Of a DNA stretch of 64,000 bases, positions 44,477-55,890 are shown in pieces. The notes beneath the pieces are model-generated. The model was not told the DNA's origin and did no database searches. It saw only the letters and a program-made list of their open reading frames with translations. A program made the position numbers and the translations under genes. How positions within the stretch are numbered: the first letter of the stretch is position 1; every line of letters starts with the position of its first letter. This stretch comes from Nostocoides sp. F2B08 (GTDB taxonomy: Bacteria > Actinomycetota > Actinomycetes > Actinomycetales > Dermatophilaceae): NCBI RefSeq assembly GCF_009184895.1, contig NZ_WESE01000008.1, positions 476 to 64,475 of the forward strand. Direction: 5' to 3'.

Positions 44477-45319
44477 ATGAACACCGCGACATCGACTGCC
44501 CGCACGCACGAGTTCACCGACATCGGCGCGCTCCGACTGACCAACGAACGCGGCGACGTGCGGGTGGGCTGCACGTCGCCGGACGGTGTGGCGCGTGTGC
44601 GCCTCTCTGCCCGGGCCGACATCGATCTGGACGCCGCCGACGTCCGCTCCGAGGACGGCACTCTCATCGTCGACATCCCGGTGCTGACCGATCCCGAGGG
44701 GCCGGCGGGAGTGAGGTTCCGGCTCGGCCCCCTCTCGGTCGACACGACCGGCTCCAGCGCTGCCGCCGTCGACGTCGAGATCGAGCTGCCCGCCGGCTCG
44801 GACATCCGCGCCCGCACCAAGCTCGGCGACGTCGTCGTCTCGGGAGAGGCCGGCGACGTCTCCACCCGCACCGGCGCGGGCGACGTGACCGTCGAGAGAG
44901 CCGGCAGGGTTCGAATCGGGTGTGGGTCCGGGCGGGTCTCCGTCCGGTCATGCCGTGGTGGTGACATCACGACGGGTGCGGGCGACATCACCGTCGAGGA
45001 CGTCGACGGTCCCGAGCTGAACTGCCGGGCGGGCAGCGGCTCGGTGCGCCTGCCGAATAGCCGGACCCAGAAGGTCACCGTGACGACCGGATCGGGCGAC
45101 GTGACGGTGCACCTCGGTCAGGGCACCTTCGAGGGCCGCTCAGGCACCGGTGACATCGAGACCGTCGTGCCGCGAGGGATCCCCGTGTGGCTCGACCTCA
45201 CGAGCGGCCTGGGCAGGGTCTCGAAGGACCTCGAGTCGGTGGGCGCCCCCGAGGAGGGTCAGGAGCACCTCACCGTTCGGGTGCGCACCGGGGTGGGGAG
45301 CGTCCTGGTCCGCAACTGA
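44477..45319 (+). CDS. DUF4097 beta-strand repeat protein
   Basis: 280 residues made of short beta-strand repeats with the pattern G-D-V-x-V: GDVRVGC, LGDVVVSG, GDVTVERAG, GDITVEDVDG, GDVTVHLG. These form a DUF4097/adhesin-like right-handed beta solenoid. There is no signal peptide or membrane segment, so it is probably cytosolic. Function is unknown. AGAAGGGA lies 7 nt before the ATG. Pairing with an RHH regulator is the only functional clue. Confidence 0.87.
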   Translation: MNTATSTARTHEFTDIGALRLTNERGDVRVGCTSPDGVARVRLSARADIDLDAADVRSEDGTLIVDIPVLTDPEGPAGVRFRLGPLSVDTTGSSAAAVDVEIELPAGSDIRARTKLGDVVVSGEAGDVSTRTGAGDVTVERAGRVRIGCGSGRVSVRSCRGGDITTGAGDITVEDVDGPELNCRAGSGSVRLPNSRTQKVTVTTGSGDVTVHLGQGTFEGRSGTGDIETVVPRGIPVWLDLTSGLGRVSKDLESVGAPEEGQEHLTVRVRTGVGSVLVRN

Positions 45320-45395
45320 GTCCCTCCGGCCGGAGCGGAGCGTCCCCATCCGGGACGCCCTTCCCGGACGCCGGATGCCCACGGCCCTAACGCAA

Positions 45396-45425
45396 CGTGG
45401 CCGCACCCGATCGGGTGCGGCCACG
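45396..45425. terminator. Perfect 30-bp palindrome, bidirectional terminator
   Basis: The left arm CGTGGCCGCACCCGA and right arm TCGGGTGCGGCCACG meet without a spacer between the converging DUF4097 and acnA genes. Real folding would open about 4 bases as a loop, leaving a 13-bp GC-rich stem. Confidence 0.75.
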
Positions 45426-45444
45426 CTTGCGGAGGGCGCTGGGC

Positions 45445-48252
<2,808 letters not shown>

Positions 48253-48304
48253 TGTGTGCTCCTTTGCGTCCAGGGTCTGGATGTCGTGACGGATCCGGGT
48301 GATT

Positions 48305-48322
48305 TATCTTGACGTCAAGATA
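48305..48322. promoter_or_regulatory. 18-bp palindrome upstream of acnA
   Basis: TATCTTGACGTCAAGATA is a perfect palindrome in an AT-rich patch (GATTTATC...ATATATC) that contrasts with the GC-rich surroundings. It lies 53-70 bases before the acnA ATG, where the promoter should be. The binding protein is unknown. Confidence 0.7.
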
Positions 48323-48354
48323 TATCTAACCACACGACCGGCTGCCCAAGCAGC

Positions 48355-49644
48355 CTAGTCGGCCGTCGGCCGGCTGACCGGCGCGAGGAGCGCGACCGTC
48401 TCGACATGGTGGGTCATCGGGAAGGCGTCGAAACACCGCAGGCCTGCCAGCGCATACCCGAACTCACGGAAGGTCGCCACGTCCCTGGCGAGAGCTGCGG
48501 GGTCGCACGCCACGTAGGCCACGGCCCGCGCGCCGAGGCGGGCGACCTCCCGCACGACCTCCGCACCCGCACCGATCCGGGGCGGGTCGAGGACGACGAG
48601 GTCGCAGGTATGCGGCAGCAGGGGCGACCGGGCCGGTCGCCGGCGGCGTCCCGGGGCTCGGCGCGGCCGCCGACGCGCCCGCTCGTGCCGCGGGACACCC
48701 AGCAGGTCGTCGACCCGGCCCTCGACGACGAGGGCTTGGCGGTGTTCCGCGAGGTTCGACCGGGCATGACCGACCGCTGCTCGGTCACTCTCCACGGCGA
48801 CCACCTGACCGAGCGGACCGACCCGTTCGGCGAGCGCGCACGCGAACAGCCCGACCCCGGAGTACAGGTCGACCGCCCGCTCCCCCGGCCTCGGTTCGAG
48901 CATCTGCAGAACCGCCTCGACGAACGTCGCCGCCGCACCCGGATGGACCTGCCAGAAGCCACGGGCGTCCAGGGCCAGGTCGAGCTCGAGCTCCTCGGCA
49001 CTGACGTGCTCGACGATCCGCCGCTCCCGCTCGGCCTGCGCCGGGAGCACGGTCACCACGACCTCGCCGTGCGAGGTCTCGGTGACGTCGATGCTGTCGG
49101 CGTCGGGCCAGCTCCGGCCCGTGACGTCGGCTTCCGTCACCCCTCGGGAGGCGATGAGACAGCGGTCGAGGGGGACGACCTCATGGGACCGGTGGCGCCG
49201 CAGTCCGGGCCGGCCGTCCCCATCGACCGCGAACTCCACCCGGGTCCGCCACCCCAGGCCGTCGCGGTCGCCGGGGACCGGCTCGACGACGACCTCGTTC
49301 GGCAGGTCCTCGCGTTCGAGTCCGCCCAGCCGGCGTAGCTGCTCGAGCACGACGGTCTGCTTGAGCCGGCGCTGCTCGGGGAGGGCGACGTGCTGGAAGT
49401 CGCAGCCACCGCATACACCCGCATAACGGCACGGCGGCTCGACACGCTGCGGTGATGCGCGCAGCACCTCGACGACGTGGGCCCGCAGGAACGACCGGCC
49501 CGGCTCGCCTTCGGTCACCCGGGCCAGCACCCGCTCGCCCGGGAGCGCGTGACGCACGAAGACGACCTGACCGTCGAGGCGCGCCACACAGTGTCCGCCG
49601 TGGGCGACAGCACCGACGTCGAGCTCGACCACCTCGCCGATCAC
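48355..49644 (-). CDS. SAM-dependent m5U RNA methyltransferase (TrmA/RlmD family)
   Basis: 429 residues. Residues 1-60 form a TRAM RNA-binding domain. CRYAGVCGGCDFQHV contains three of the four [4Fe-4S] cysteines. The SAM-binding core is VDLYSGVGLFACALAERVG. The DPPR motif (VVLDPPRIGAG) and VAYVACDPAALARD, with the catalytic Cys, finish the domain; the final Glu base lies in HHVETVALL. A low-complexity Arg/Pro insert (about 325-345) interrupts the fold near the DPPR strand. It would methylate a uridine in 23S rRNA or tRNA; which one is not certain. The start overlaps the transporter stop by 4 bases. Confidence 0.9.
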   Translation of the reverse strand: MIGEVVELDVGAVAHGGHCVARLDGQVVFVRHALPGERVLARVTEGEPGRSFLRAHVVEVLRASPQRVEPPCRYAGVCGGCDFQHVALPEQRRLKQTVVLEQLRRLGGLEREDLPNEVVVEPVPGDRDGLGWRTRVEFAVDGDGRPGLRRHRSHEVVPLDRCLIASRGVTEADVTGRSWPDADSIDVTETSHGEVVVTVLPAQAERERRIVEHVSAEELELDLALDARGFWQVHPGAAATFVEAVLQMLEPRPGERAVDLYSGVGLFACALAERVGPLGQVVAVESDRAAVGHARSNLAEHRQALVVEGRVDDLLGVPRHERARRRPRRAPGRRRRPARSPLLPHTCDLVVLDPPRIGAGAEVVREVARLGARAVAYVACDPAALARDVATFREFGYALAGLRCFDAFPMTHHVETVALLAPVSRPTAD

Positions 49645-51650
49645 TCGTCGCCCCGACGGACGTCACCGGGCGCGGGCGCGTCGAGAGCCGGCTCCTGGCC
49701 GGCCGAGGAGCTCAGCTGCCACGGAACAGAGGAGACCATGACGCCGGGCATGAAACGCAGCCTGGTCTTCAGACGGAGCGCGCTCTGGTTGTGCAGGACC
49801 TGCTCCCACCAGCGACCCAGGACGTACTCGGGCACGTACACCACGACGAGGTCTCGCGGGTTGTCCGAGCGCAGGGACTTGACGTACTCGACGACGGGCC
49901 GGGTCACCTCGCGATACGGACTGTCGAGGGCCTTGAGCTGGACCGGGATGCGCAGTCGCTCCCACTCGTCCTGAAGAGCTGCCGTCTCGGCGGGGTCGAC
50001 GGACACCGTGACCGCCTCGAGGCGCGAGGGGCGGGTGGCCCGCGCATACGCCAAGGCGCGCAGGGCGGGTTTGTGGATCCGGGACACGAGGACGATCGCG
50101 TGCACCCGCGACGGCAGCCGGGTGTGGTCGGTCTCACCGGGGTCGACCTGCAGCTCCTTCGAGACCCGTGCGTAGTGCCGGGAGATCCGGGTCATGATGA
50201 CGAACAGCACGGCCATTGCGGCGATGGCGAATCCGGCGCCGTGCACGAACTTCGTGACGACCACGACGATGAGCACGACACCGCAGACAACCGCCCCCAC
50301 CGTGCTGATGGCCCTGCGCCGCACCATGTCACGCCTGGCCGCGGGGCGTGTCTCGAGACGCAGGTGTCGGTTCCAGTGGCGCACCATGCCGAGCTGGCTC
50401 AGCGTGAACGAGACGAACACCCCGACGATGTAGAGCTGGATGAGCCGGGTGACCTCCGCGTCGAAGACGACCACCAGGGAGATGGCCGCCCCCGCCAGGA
50501 TGATGATGCCGTTGGAGAAGGCCAGTCGGTCGCCGCGCGTGTGCAGCTGGCGGGGCATGTAGCCGTCGCGGGCGAGGATGGAGCCGAGGACCGGGAATCC
50601 GTTGAACGCGGTGTTGGCGGCGAGGACGAGGATGAGACCGGTGACGAGGGAGACGACGACGACACCCATGGGGAACCCCTCGAACACCGCCTTGGACACC
50701 TGGCCCATGACCGTGTCCTGCACGTAGTCGTCCCCGACGAGTCGGCCGTCGATGGCCAGCTGGGTCGCGGGATCCTCGGCGAACTGGACGCCGGTCCACC
50801 GCGCGAGCGTCACCATCGAGACGAGCAGCGTGATCGCGATGATGCCCATGAGGAGCAACGTCGTCGCCGCGTTGCGGCTCTTGGGCCGCCGGAAGGCCGG
50901 GACGCCGTTCGAGATGGCCTCGACCCCGGTCAAGGCCGCACAGCCCGAAGAGAAGGCCCGAAGGAACAGGAACGCCATGGCCAGGGTGCCCAGGGCCTCG
51001 TAGCCCGGCTCGGGCAGGAGTTCGAGGCCCGCGCTCTCGGCCAGCGGGAGGGTGCCGCGCTCGTGCCGGACCGCTCCCACGACCGCCATCGTGATGATGC
51101 TCGCCATGAAGAGGTAGGTCGGCAGCGCGAACAGCGAGCCGGACTCCCGAACGCCACGCAGGTTGACCGCGGTGAGGAGGACGATGAGCCCGACGGCCAC
51201 CTCCACCTCGTGCCCACGCACGAACTCGAACGCCGCAGCCGCGTTCTGCACACCGGAGCTGATCGAGACGGCGACGGTGAGCACGTAGTCCACGAGGAGC
51301 GCGCTCGCCACCCCGACCCCCGCGCGAGGTCCCAGGTTGACCGTGGCGACCTCGTAGTCGCCGCCCCCGCTCGGGTAGGCGTAGACGTTCTGACGGTAGC
51401 TCGCGACGACGACGACCATCACGACGACGACCGCGAGCGCGACCTTCCAGCTGTTCGTCAACGCGAGGGCACCTCCCGCGAGGCCGAGCGTCAGGAGGAT
51501 CTCGTCCGGGGCGTAGGCGACCGAGGACAGCGGGTCGCTGGCGAAGACCGGGAGGGCGATCTTCTTCGGGAGGAGCGTCTCGCCGAGCCGATCGCTGCTC
51601 ATCGCCCGGCCGACCAGGATGCGTTTGAGAACTCGTCGCCGGGAAGGCAC
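49641..51650 (-). CDS. APC superfamily transporter with C-terminal cytosolic domain
   Basis: 669 residues. Twelve helices occupy about 30-480, opening with LLPKKIALPVFASDPLSSVAYAPDEIL, which is characteristic of a KUP/APC-type transporter group conserved in actinobacteria. The remaining 190 residues form a cytosolic alpha/beta domain (VHAIVLVSRIHKPALRALAYA). The neighbouring TrkA genes and this fold suggest potassium rather than amino-acid transport, but that is inference. The start is the GTG at 51650, with TACCCT 7 nt upstream and no Shine-Dalgarno. It is followed by the methyltransferase in the same operon. Confidence 0.88.
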   Translation of the reverse strand: MPSRRRVLKRILVGRAMSSDRLGETLLPKKIALPVFASDPLSSVAYAPDEILLTLGLAGGALALTNSWKVALAVVVVMVVVVASYRQNVYAYPSGGGDYEVATVNLGPRAGVGVASALLVDYVLTVAVSISSGVQNAAAAFEFVRGHEVEVAVGLIVLLTAVNLRGVRESGSLFALPTYLFMASIITMAVVGAVRHERGTLPLAESAGLELLPEPGYEALGTLAMAFLFLRAFSSGCAALTGVEAISNGVPAFRRPKSRNAATTLLLMGIIAITLLVSMVTLARWTGVQFAEDPATQLAIDGRLVGDDYVQDTVMGQVSKAVFEGFPMGVVVVSLVTGLILVLAANTAFNGFPVLGSILARDGYMPRQLHTRGDRLAFSNGIIILAGAAISLVVVFDAEVTRLIQLYIVGVFVSFTLSQLGMVRHWNRHLRLETRPAARRDMVRRRAISTVGAVVCGVVLIVVVVTKFVHGAGFAIAAMAVLFVIMTRISRHYARVSKELQVDPGETDHTRLPSRVHAIVLVSRIHKPALRALAYARATRPSRLEAVTVSVDPAETAALQDEWERLRIPVQLKALDSPYREVTRPVVEYVKSLRSDNPRDLVVVYVPEYVLGRWWEQVLHNQSALRLKTRLRFMPGVMVSSVPWQLSSSAGQEPALDAPAPGDVRRGDE

Positions 51651-51657
51651 GACCGCA

Positions 51658-51663
51658 AGGGTA
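51658..51663 (-). promoter_or_regulatory. Putative -10 of leaderless APC transporter transcript
   Basis: TACCCT on the minus strand, 7 nt before the GTG at 51650. It lies in the divergent gap shared with the trkA pair. Confidence 0.45.
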
Positions 51664-51727
51664 CGCCGTCCGTCCAGGGTCTGCGCGCGCATCCCCTGCG
51701 ACGCCGTGTCGGCCGAGGTTCCCCGTG

Positions 51728-51733
51728 TACCGT
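51728..51733 (+). promoter_or_regulatory. Putative -10 of the trkA pair
   Basis: TACCGT lies 8 nt before the GTG at 51742, with no Shine-Dalgarno. Confidence 0.35.
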
Positions 51734-51741
51734 TCAGTACC

Positions 51742-52416
51742 GTGCACTTCGTCATCATGGGCTGCGGCCGGGTGGGTGCCTCGCTCGCCCGGGCCCTGCA
51801 GCGGGCCGGCCACGACGTAGCGGTGATCGACCAGGACGAGACGTCCTTCCGGCGCCTCGGGGCCGAGTTCACGGGCCGCAGGGTCACCGGGGTGGGCTTC
51901 GACCGCGAGACCCTCGAGGCTGCCGACATCCGCGGCGCCTATGCCTTCGCGGCCGTCTCCAGCGGCGACAACTCCAACATCCTCGCTGCTCGGGTGGCCC
52001 GCGAGACCTACGGCATCGAGCACGTGGTCGCGCGTATCTACGACCCCGGACGCGCTGAGATCTACCAGCGTCTCGGCATTCCCACGGTGGCCACCGTGAA
52101 GTGGACGTCCGACCAGATCCTGCGCCGGCTGCTTCCCCAGGGCCACGTGCCCGAGTTCACCGATCCTTCCGGACGCATCGTCATCGCGGAGGTCCCGGTC
52201 GACGTGTCCTGGGTGGGTCAACGCCTCACCCGCATCGAGAGTGCGACCCGGGCGCGGGTGGCCTATCTCACCCGTCTCGGCGAAGGCATGCTCCCCGAAC
52301 GGGACACCGTGTACCAGTCAGGGGACCTGCTACACGTCGCAGTCCCCCGGGACGAGCTGGGGCACGTCGAGCGCGTGCTCGACGGGCATCCTCCGACGGA
52401 GGGCGAGCAGCCATGA
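51742..52416 (+). CDS. TrkA-family potassium uptake regulatory protein (first copy)
   Basis: 224 residues: RCK_N Rossmann domain (HFVIMGCGRVGASLARAL, with acidic ligand-binding VIDQDE) followed by RCK_C (about 135-215). Such proteins bind NAD(H) or ATP and gate Trk/Ktr potassium channels at the membrane's inner face. The next gene is a second TrkA overlapping by 4 bases, a CeoB/CeoC-like tandem pair. It starts with GTG. It is divergent from the large APC transporter, its likely partner. Confidence 0.92.
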   Translation: MHFVIMGCGRVGASLARALQRAGHDVAVIDQDETSFRRLGAEFTGRRVTGVGFDRETLEAADIRGAYAFAAVSSGDNSNILAARVARETYGIEHVVARIYDPGRAEIYQRLGIPTVATVKWTSDQILRRLLPQGHVPEFTDPSGRIVIAEVPVDVSWVGQRLTRIESATRARVAYLTRLGEGMLPERDTVYQSGDLLHVAVPRDELGHVERVLDGHPPTEGEQP

Positions 52417-53105
52417 GAGTCGTCATCGCGGGAGCCGGCAGTGTCGGCCGGTCGATCGCCCGGGAGCTCATCCGCAACGACCACGAAGTGCTCCTCATCG
52501 ACAAGGACACCGACCCGAGCCGCGTCGCGCGGGTCCCGAGCGCGAGCTGGCTGCAGGCCGACGCCTGCGAGATCAGCGCCCTGGAGGAGGCCGGCCTGGC
52601 CACCTGCGACGTGGTCGTCGGGGCGACCGGTGACGACAAGGTCAACCTCGTCCTGTCCCTGCTGGCCAAGACCGAGTTCGCCGTGCCACGCACCGTCGCG
52701 CGCGTGAACAACCCCCGCAACGAGTGGCTCTTCGACGAGACGTGGGGGGTCGACGTGGCCGTCTCGACGCCCCGGCTGATGACCGCGCTCATCGAGGAGG
52801 CCGTCTCGATCGGCGACCTGGTCCGGATCTTCACCTTTCAGCAGGGCCTGGCGACCATGGTCGAGCTCACCCTGCCCGACGACAGTCCCTACGCGGGGTC
52901 CCGCGTCGGCGACGTGCCCTTCCCCGGGGACACGGTCCTCGTCGGCATCATCCGGGAGCAGCATCCGATCGCACCGAGCCCGGACGACACCCTGGAGCCG
53001 CACGACGAGCTGCTCTTCATCACGGCCCCCGACGTCGAGCTGGACCTCGAGAACATGCTGAGCCCGGGACACCGTCACAAGCGCGAGATCGTCGACGACA
53101 TGTAG
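52413..53105 (+). CDS. TrkA-family potassium uptake regulatory protein (second copy)
   Basis: 230 residues with RCK_N (RVVIAGAGSVGRSIARELI, then LLIDKDTDPSRVA) and RCK_C. VVGATGDDKVNLVLSLLAKTEF matches the TrkA family. The C-terminal 15 residues are charged. Translational coupling with the first copy implies a fixed ratio, probably a hetero-oligomer. The two copies are only moderately alike, so the duplication is old. Confidence 0.93.
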   Translation: MRVVIAGAGSVGRSIARELIRNDHEVLLIDKDTDPSRVARVPSASWLQADACEISALEEAGLATCDVVVGATGDDKVNLVLSLLAKTEFAVPRTVARVNNPRNEWLFDETWGVDVAVSTPRLMTALIEEAVSIGDLVRIFTFQQGLATMVELTLPDDSPYAGSRVGDVPFPGDTVLVGIIREQHPIAPSPDDTLEPHDELLFITAPDVELDLENMLSPGHRHKREIVDDM

Positions 53106-53146
53106 TCGCCGGGCGGCGCGGACGCCCCGCCCGCTCCCCGTCTCCG

Positions 53147-53893
53147 CTACTCGTCGTGAACCTGGCGCTCGGCCGAGGCACTGAGGGCCACGGGTGTGCG
53201 GCCGCGGGCCAGCAGCCAACCCATCAGGGCGAGGGCGGCAACCCACGCCGGCCAGCCCAGGACGACCCGCGCGACTCCGAGAGCGGCGACGTTGCCGCTG
53301 AGGTAGAGCGGAACCATCACGCCGAGCCGCACGGCGTACAGGCCGACGATGACATAGGTCAACCGGGTCGCCACCCGAACCACGCCCGGGTCACGGCGCC
53401 AGGCGAACGGATCCTCCTTGGCGCGGGGATCGCCGGCTCCGACGATGAAGCCGACGAGCGGCCAGCGTGTGACGATCGACAGGACGGCGCCGAAGCCGTA
53501 CGCGGTCGAGAGCAGGATGCCGGGCAGGAACGCGTCCTCGGCTCGTCCGGAACGGAGGGCGAAGAAGGCGGCGATGCCCGTGGCGAGGAAGCCGCTCAGC
53601 ACGTACTGCATGGAGCCGCCATGGGCCGCGCGCATCGCCGCGGCCAAGGCGGCCGTCACGAGTGCCGAGCCGGCGGAGAGCCGGATGTCGTTCGTGATGG
53701 TCCAGACGATGACGAACACGACCATCGGCACGGCCGTCTCGAGACTGCCCCGCCAGCCACCCACGGCCGTCGCGAGGCGGTGCCGGATCACCGCCTCCAC
53801 GGTCTCGGGTGCCTCGGTCGGCGGGTCGCCGCGGTGTGGATCAGGGTGCGGGTGGGTGTGCGGCTCAGGACTCACGGTGCGGAACGATCTCAT
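53147..53893 (-). CDS. DUF3159 membrane protein
   Basis: 248 residues from the ATG at 53893. A His/Pro-rich N-terminal tail (PEPHTHPHPDPHRGD) that could bind metal is followed by about six helices. Conserved DUF3159 parts are GGWRGSLETAVPMVVFVIVW, LRSGRAEDAFLPGIL and RWPLVGFIVG. Function is unknown. A GTG at 53875 gives a shorter start and a smaller overlap with the upstream OB-fold gene. It is convergent with the trkA pair. Confidence 0.86.
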   Translation of the reverse strand: MRSFRTVSPEPHTHPHPDPHRGDPPTEAPETVEAVIRHRLATAVGGWRGSLETAVPMVVFVIVWTITNDIRLSAGSALVTAALAAAMRAAHGGSMQYVLSGFLATGIAAFFALRSGRAEDAFLPGILLSTAYGFGAVLSIVTRWPLVGFIVGAGDPRAKEDPFAWRRDPGVVRVATRLTYVIVGLYAVRLGVMVPLYLSGNVAALGVARVVLGWPAWVAALALMGWLLARGRTPVALSASAERQVHDE

Positions 53894-54239
53894 AGGCGGG
53901 GTTGTACATGATTCGGTGTCCCCTTCGGATGCTGACCCGGCCGTGGGCGCGGAGGGTGACCCCACACTCGATCCCGGGGATGGCCTTGCGACCGACGAAC
54001 ACGAGTTGGATGGCGCCGGTCGCGTCGGCGACCTCGACGACGAGAGCGGTCACGGCCGTCGTCGTCGGGAGCGTCAGGGCGCGGACCCGCCCTTGCACGG
54101 TGGCCCGGTGCCGGTCGACGGCTTCGACGATCCTGATCGTGCCGTCGTCGTGGTGGTCGACGCGTCCGTCCTCGACGACGAGGTCGTCGTCGGCGGCCAC
54201 CGACTTGATCCGGTCCACGACCTTGCTGAGCAGGCCCAT
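53865..54239 (-). CDS. OB-fold nucleic acid-binding domain protein
   Basis: 124 residues. The core from about 45 reads ATVQGRVRALTLPTTTAVTALVVEVADATGAIQLVFVG, the strand pattern of a tRNA-anticodon-type OB fold, followed by GHRIMYNPAYEIVP. In actinobacteria it stands between DUF3710 and DUF3159 genes. Its partner is unknown. The stop overlaps the DUF3159 start. Confidence 0.88.
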   Translation of the reverse strand: MGLLSKVVDRIKSVAADDDLVVEDGRVDHHDDGTIRIVEAVDRHRATVQGRVRALTLPTTTAVTALVVEVADATGAIQLVFVGRKAIPGIECGVTLRAHGRVSIRRGHRIMYNPAYEIVPHRES

Positions 54240-54256
54240 GCGTCGCCCCTGCCTTC

Positions 54257-54988
54257 TCAGCGGGTCTCGGTGATCTCGGGACCGCGCTCGAAGGGACTCA
54301 AAGGCTCACCGGACTCGTGGGACTCGGACGGGCCCCCCTCGTCATCCGCGGAGCCCTCGTCGCTCGGGGTGCGCGCGGCATTCTTCGGAAGCGTCAGGGC
54401 GAGGACCTCCCGCGGGGCCATCGGCGCGTCTCCTCGAACGACGACGACATGGTCGAGCAGACCGTAGAAAGGCGCTGCCGCAGCCTCGTCGATCGCGGCC
54501 CGCCCGGAGAGCACAGCGCGGAAGAACCAGCGGGGACCGTCGACACCGACGAAACGCGCGGGTGAGAACACCGTCCGGCCGTTCGCCGCCCGACTGGGCA
54601 TCCGTGCGTGCAGCTCGGTGCCGAGCGGGCCCTCGACCTCCTCGGCGGTACCTCCGTTGGTGGCGACGTTCTGGGCGATCTCGTCCCGGATCTCGTCCCA
54701 GATCCCCGATGACTTGGGCGCCGCATACGCCTGCACCTGCATCTGCGAGTCTCCGATGACCAACTGGGCGCCGACGACCTTCTGACGCTCATCGTCGACC
54801 TCGAGACGCAGCTCCATGCCTTGGACACCGCGCAGCCAGATCGACCCGAGATCGACCCGGCCCTCCTGGTCGGGGACCTGCGAGCGGTCCCGGGGTCCCC
54901 GGGTCACCGGCTCGTCCTCGGCGATGGCCGGGGTGCTGTCGACCTCGTCCTCGACGGGGGCGTTCTTCTTGCGGCCGAAAAGTCCCAC
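54257..54988 (-). CDS. DUF3710 domain protein
   Basis: 243 residues. MGLFGRKKN starts a basic head and is followed by an acidic linker. The DUF3710 domain lies at about 45-200 (RVDLGSIWLRGVQGMELRLEV and HARMPSRAANGRTVFSPARFVGVDGPRWFFRAV). The tail is acidic and Ser-rich. Actinobacteria-specific, function unknown. It follows dut with only 4 bases between. Confidence 0.9.
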   Translation of the reverse strand: MGLFGRKKNAPVEDEVDSTPAIAEDEPVTRGPRDRSQVPDQEGRVDLGSIWLRGVQGMELRLEVDDERQKVVGAQLVIGDSQMQVQAYAAPKSSGIWDEIRDEIAQNVATNGGTAEEVEGPLGTELHARMPSRAANGRTVFSPARFVGVDGPRWFFRAVLSGRAAIDEAAAAPFYGLLDHVVVVRGDAPMAPREVLALTLPKNAARTPSDEGSADDEGGPSESHESGEPLSPFERGPEITETR

Positions 54989-54992
54989 GGCG

Positions 54993-55523
54993 TCAGTCAG
55001 CCTCTCTGCGGTCTCGAGTCCTCAGGTGGTCGGTTCCGGTCGAGCCCGCTGATGGGGCGGCGTTGGACGCCGCTGCGAAACCGCCGCTCGACCCGTGACC
55101 AGTCTCCCCCCGATCACTGTCCGGAAGCGAATCCACCGGGAGGAACTCCGCCTGCACGACCGGCACGATGAGCAGTTGCGCGATCCGGTCGCCGCGCCGG
55201 ATGGCCACGTCCTCGGACCCGAGGTTGACGAGGTTGACGAGGATCTCTCCGCGATACCCACTGTCGATGGTGCCTGGAGCGTTGACGATCCCGACCCCGT
55301 GTCGGGCCGCCAGCCCTGAACGGGGGTTGACCAGGCCGACATGACCCGGGGGAACCGCCACGGCCACCCCGGTGCGAGCCAGGGCCCTCTCACCGGGCCG
55401 GAGCACGAGATCCTCGATGGACGCGAGGTCAGCCCCGGCATCGCCCGGCTTGGCGTACTCCGGCCGGACCCCGCCGTCGCGCAGGTGAAGGGGGACGACG
55501 ACGGTCGGGGACGGGCCGCTCAT
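54993..55523 (-). CDS. dut: dUTP diphosphatase
   Basis: 176 residues. The trimeric dUTPase hydrolyses dUTP to dUMP and prevents uracil in DNA. All five motifs are visible: motif 1 [10 protein letters not shown], motif 2 [11 protein letters not shown], motif 3 [15 protein letters not shown] (uracil-binding Tyr, catalytic Asp), motif 4 [10 protein letters not shown], and motif 5 [11 protein letters not shown] near the C-terminus. About 20 extra residues follow motif 5. The ATG at 55523 is better aligned than an in-frame ATG at 55547. Confidence 0.95.
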   Translation of the reverse strand: MSGPSPTVVVPLHLRDGGVRPEYAKPGDAGADLASIEDLVLRPGERALARTGVAVAVPPGHVGLVNPRSGLAARHGVGIVNAPGTIDSGYRGEILVNLVNLGSEDVAIRRGDRIAQLLIVPVVQAEFLPVDSLPDSDRGETGHGSSGGFAAASNAAPSAGSTGTDHLRTRDRREAD

Positions 55524-55536
55524 CCGGAGGCTCGGT

Positions 55537-55836
55537 TCAGGCAGCACACTCGCGGCAGACCATGAGGCCGTTCTTCTCAGAAGCGAGCTGCGAGCGGTGG
55601 TGGACGAGGAAGCACTGGCTGCACGTGAACTCGTCGGCCTGCCTCGGCAGGACCCGGACGGACAGCTCCTCCCCCGAGAGGTCCGCCCCCGGAAGCTCGA
55701 ACCCTTCGGCCTGTTCGGCCTCGTCCACGTCCACGCTCGAGGACCGGGTGTCCACCCGCCGGGACTTCAGCTCCTCGATGGAGTCCTCGGAGATCTCGTC
55801 GTCGGTCTTGCGTGGGGCGTCATAGTCAGTGGCCAC
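55537..55836 (-). CDS. DUF4193 domain protein
   Basis: 99 residues. An acidic N-terminal half ([16 protein letters not shown]) is followed by a zinc-ribbon-like end: [15 protein letters not shown] then MVCRECAA supply four cysteines. Known as a small actinobacterial family linked by gene order to dut; role unknown. AAGGAG lies 7 nt before the GTG start. Confidence 0.92.
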   Translation of the reverse strand: MATDYDAPRKTDDEISEDSIEELKSRRVDTRSSSVDVDEAEQAEGFELPGADLSGEELSVRVLPRQADEFTCSQCFLVHHRSQLASEKNGLMVCRECAA

Positions 55837-55890
55837 GGTAGGTCTCCTTCACCCGGAACGTTGAGCAGCGAGGCGGATTGTGCCGCATTA

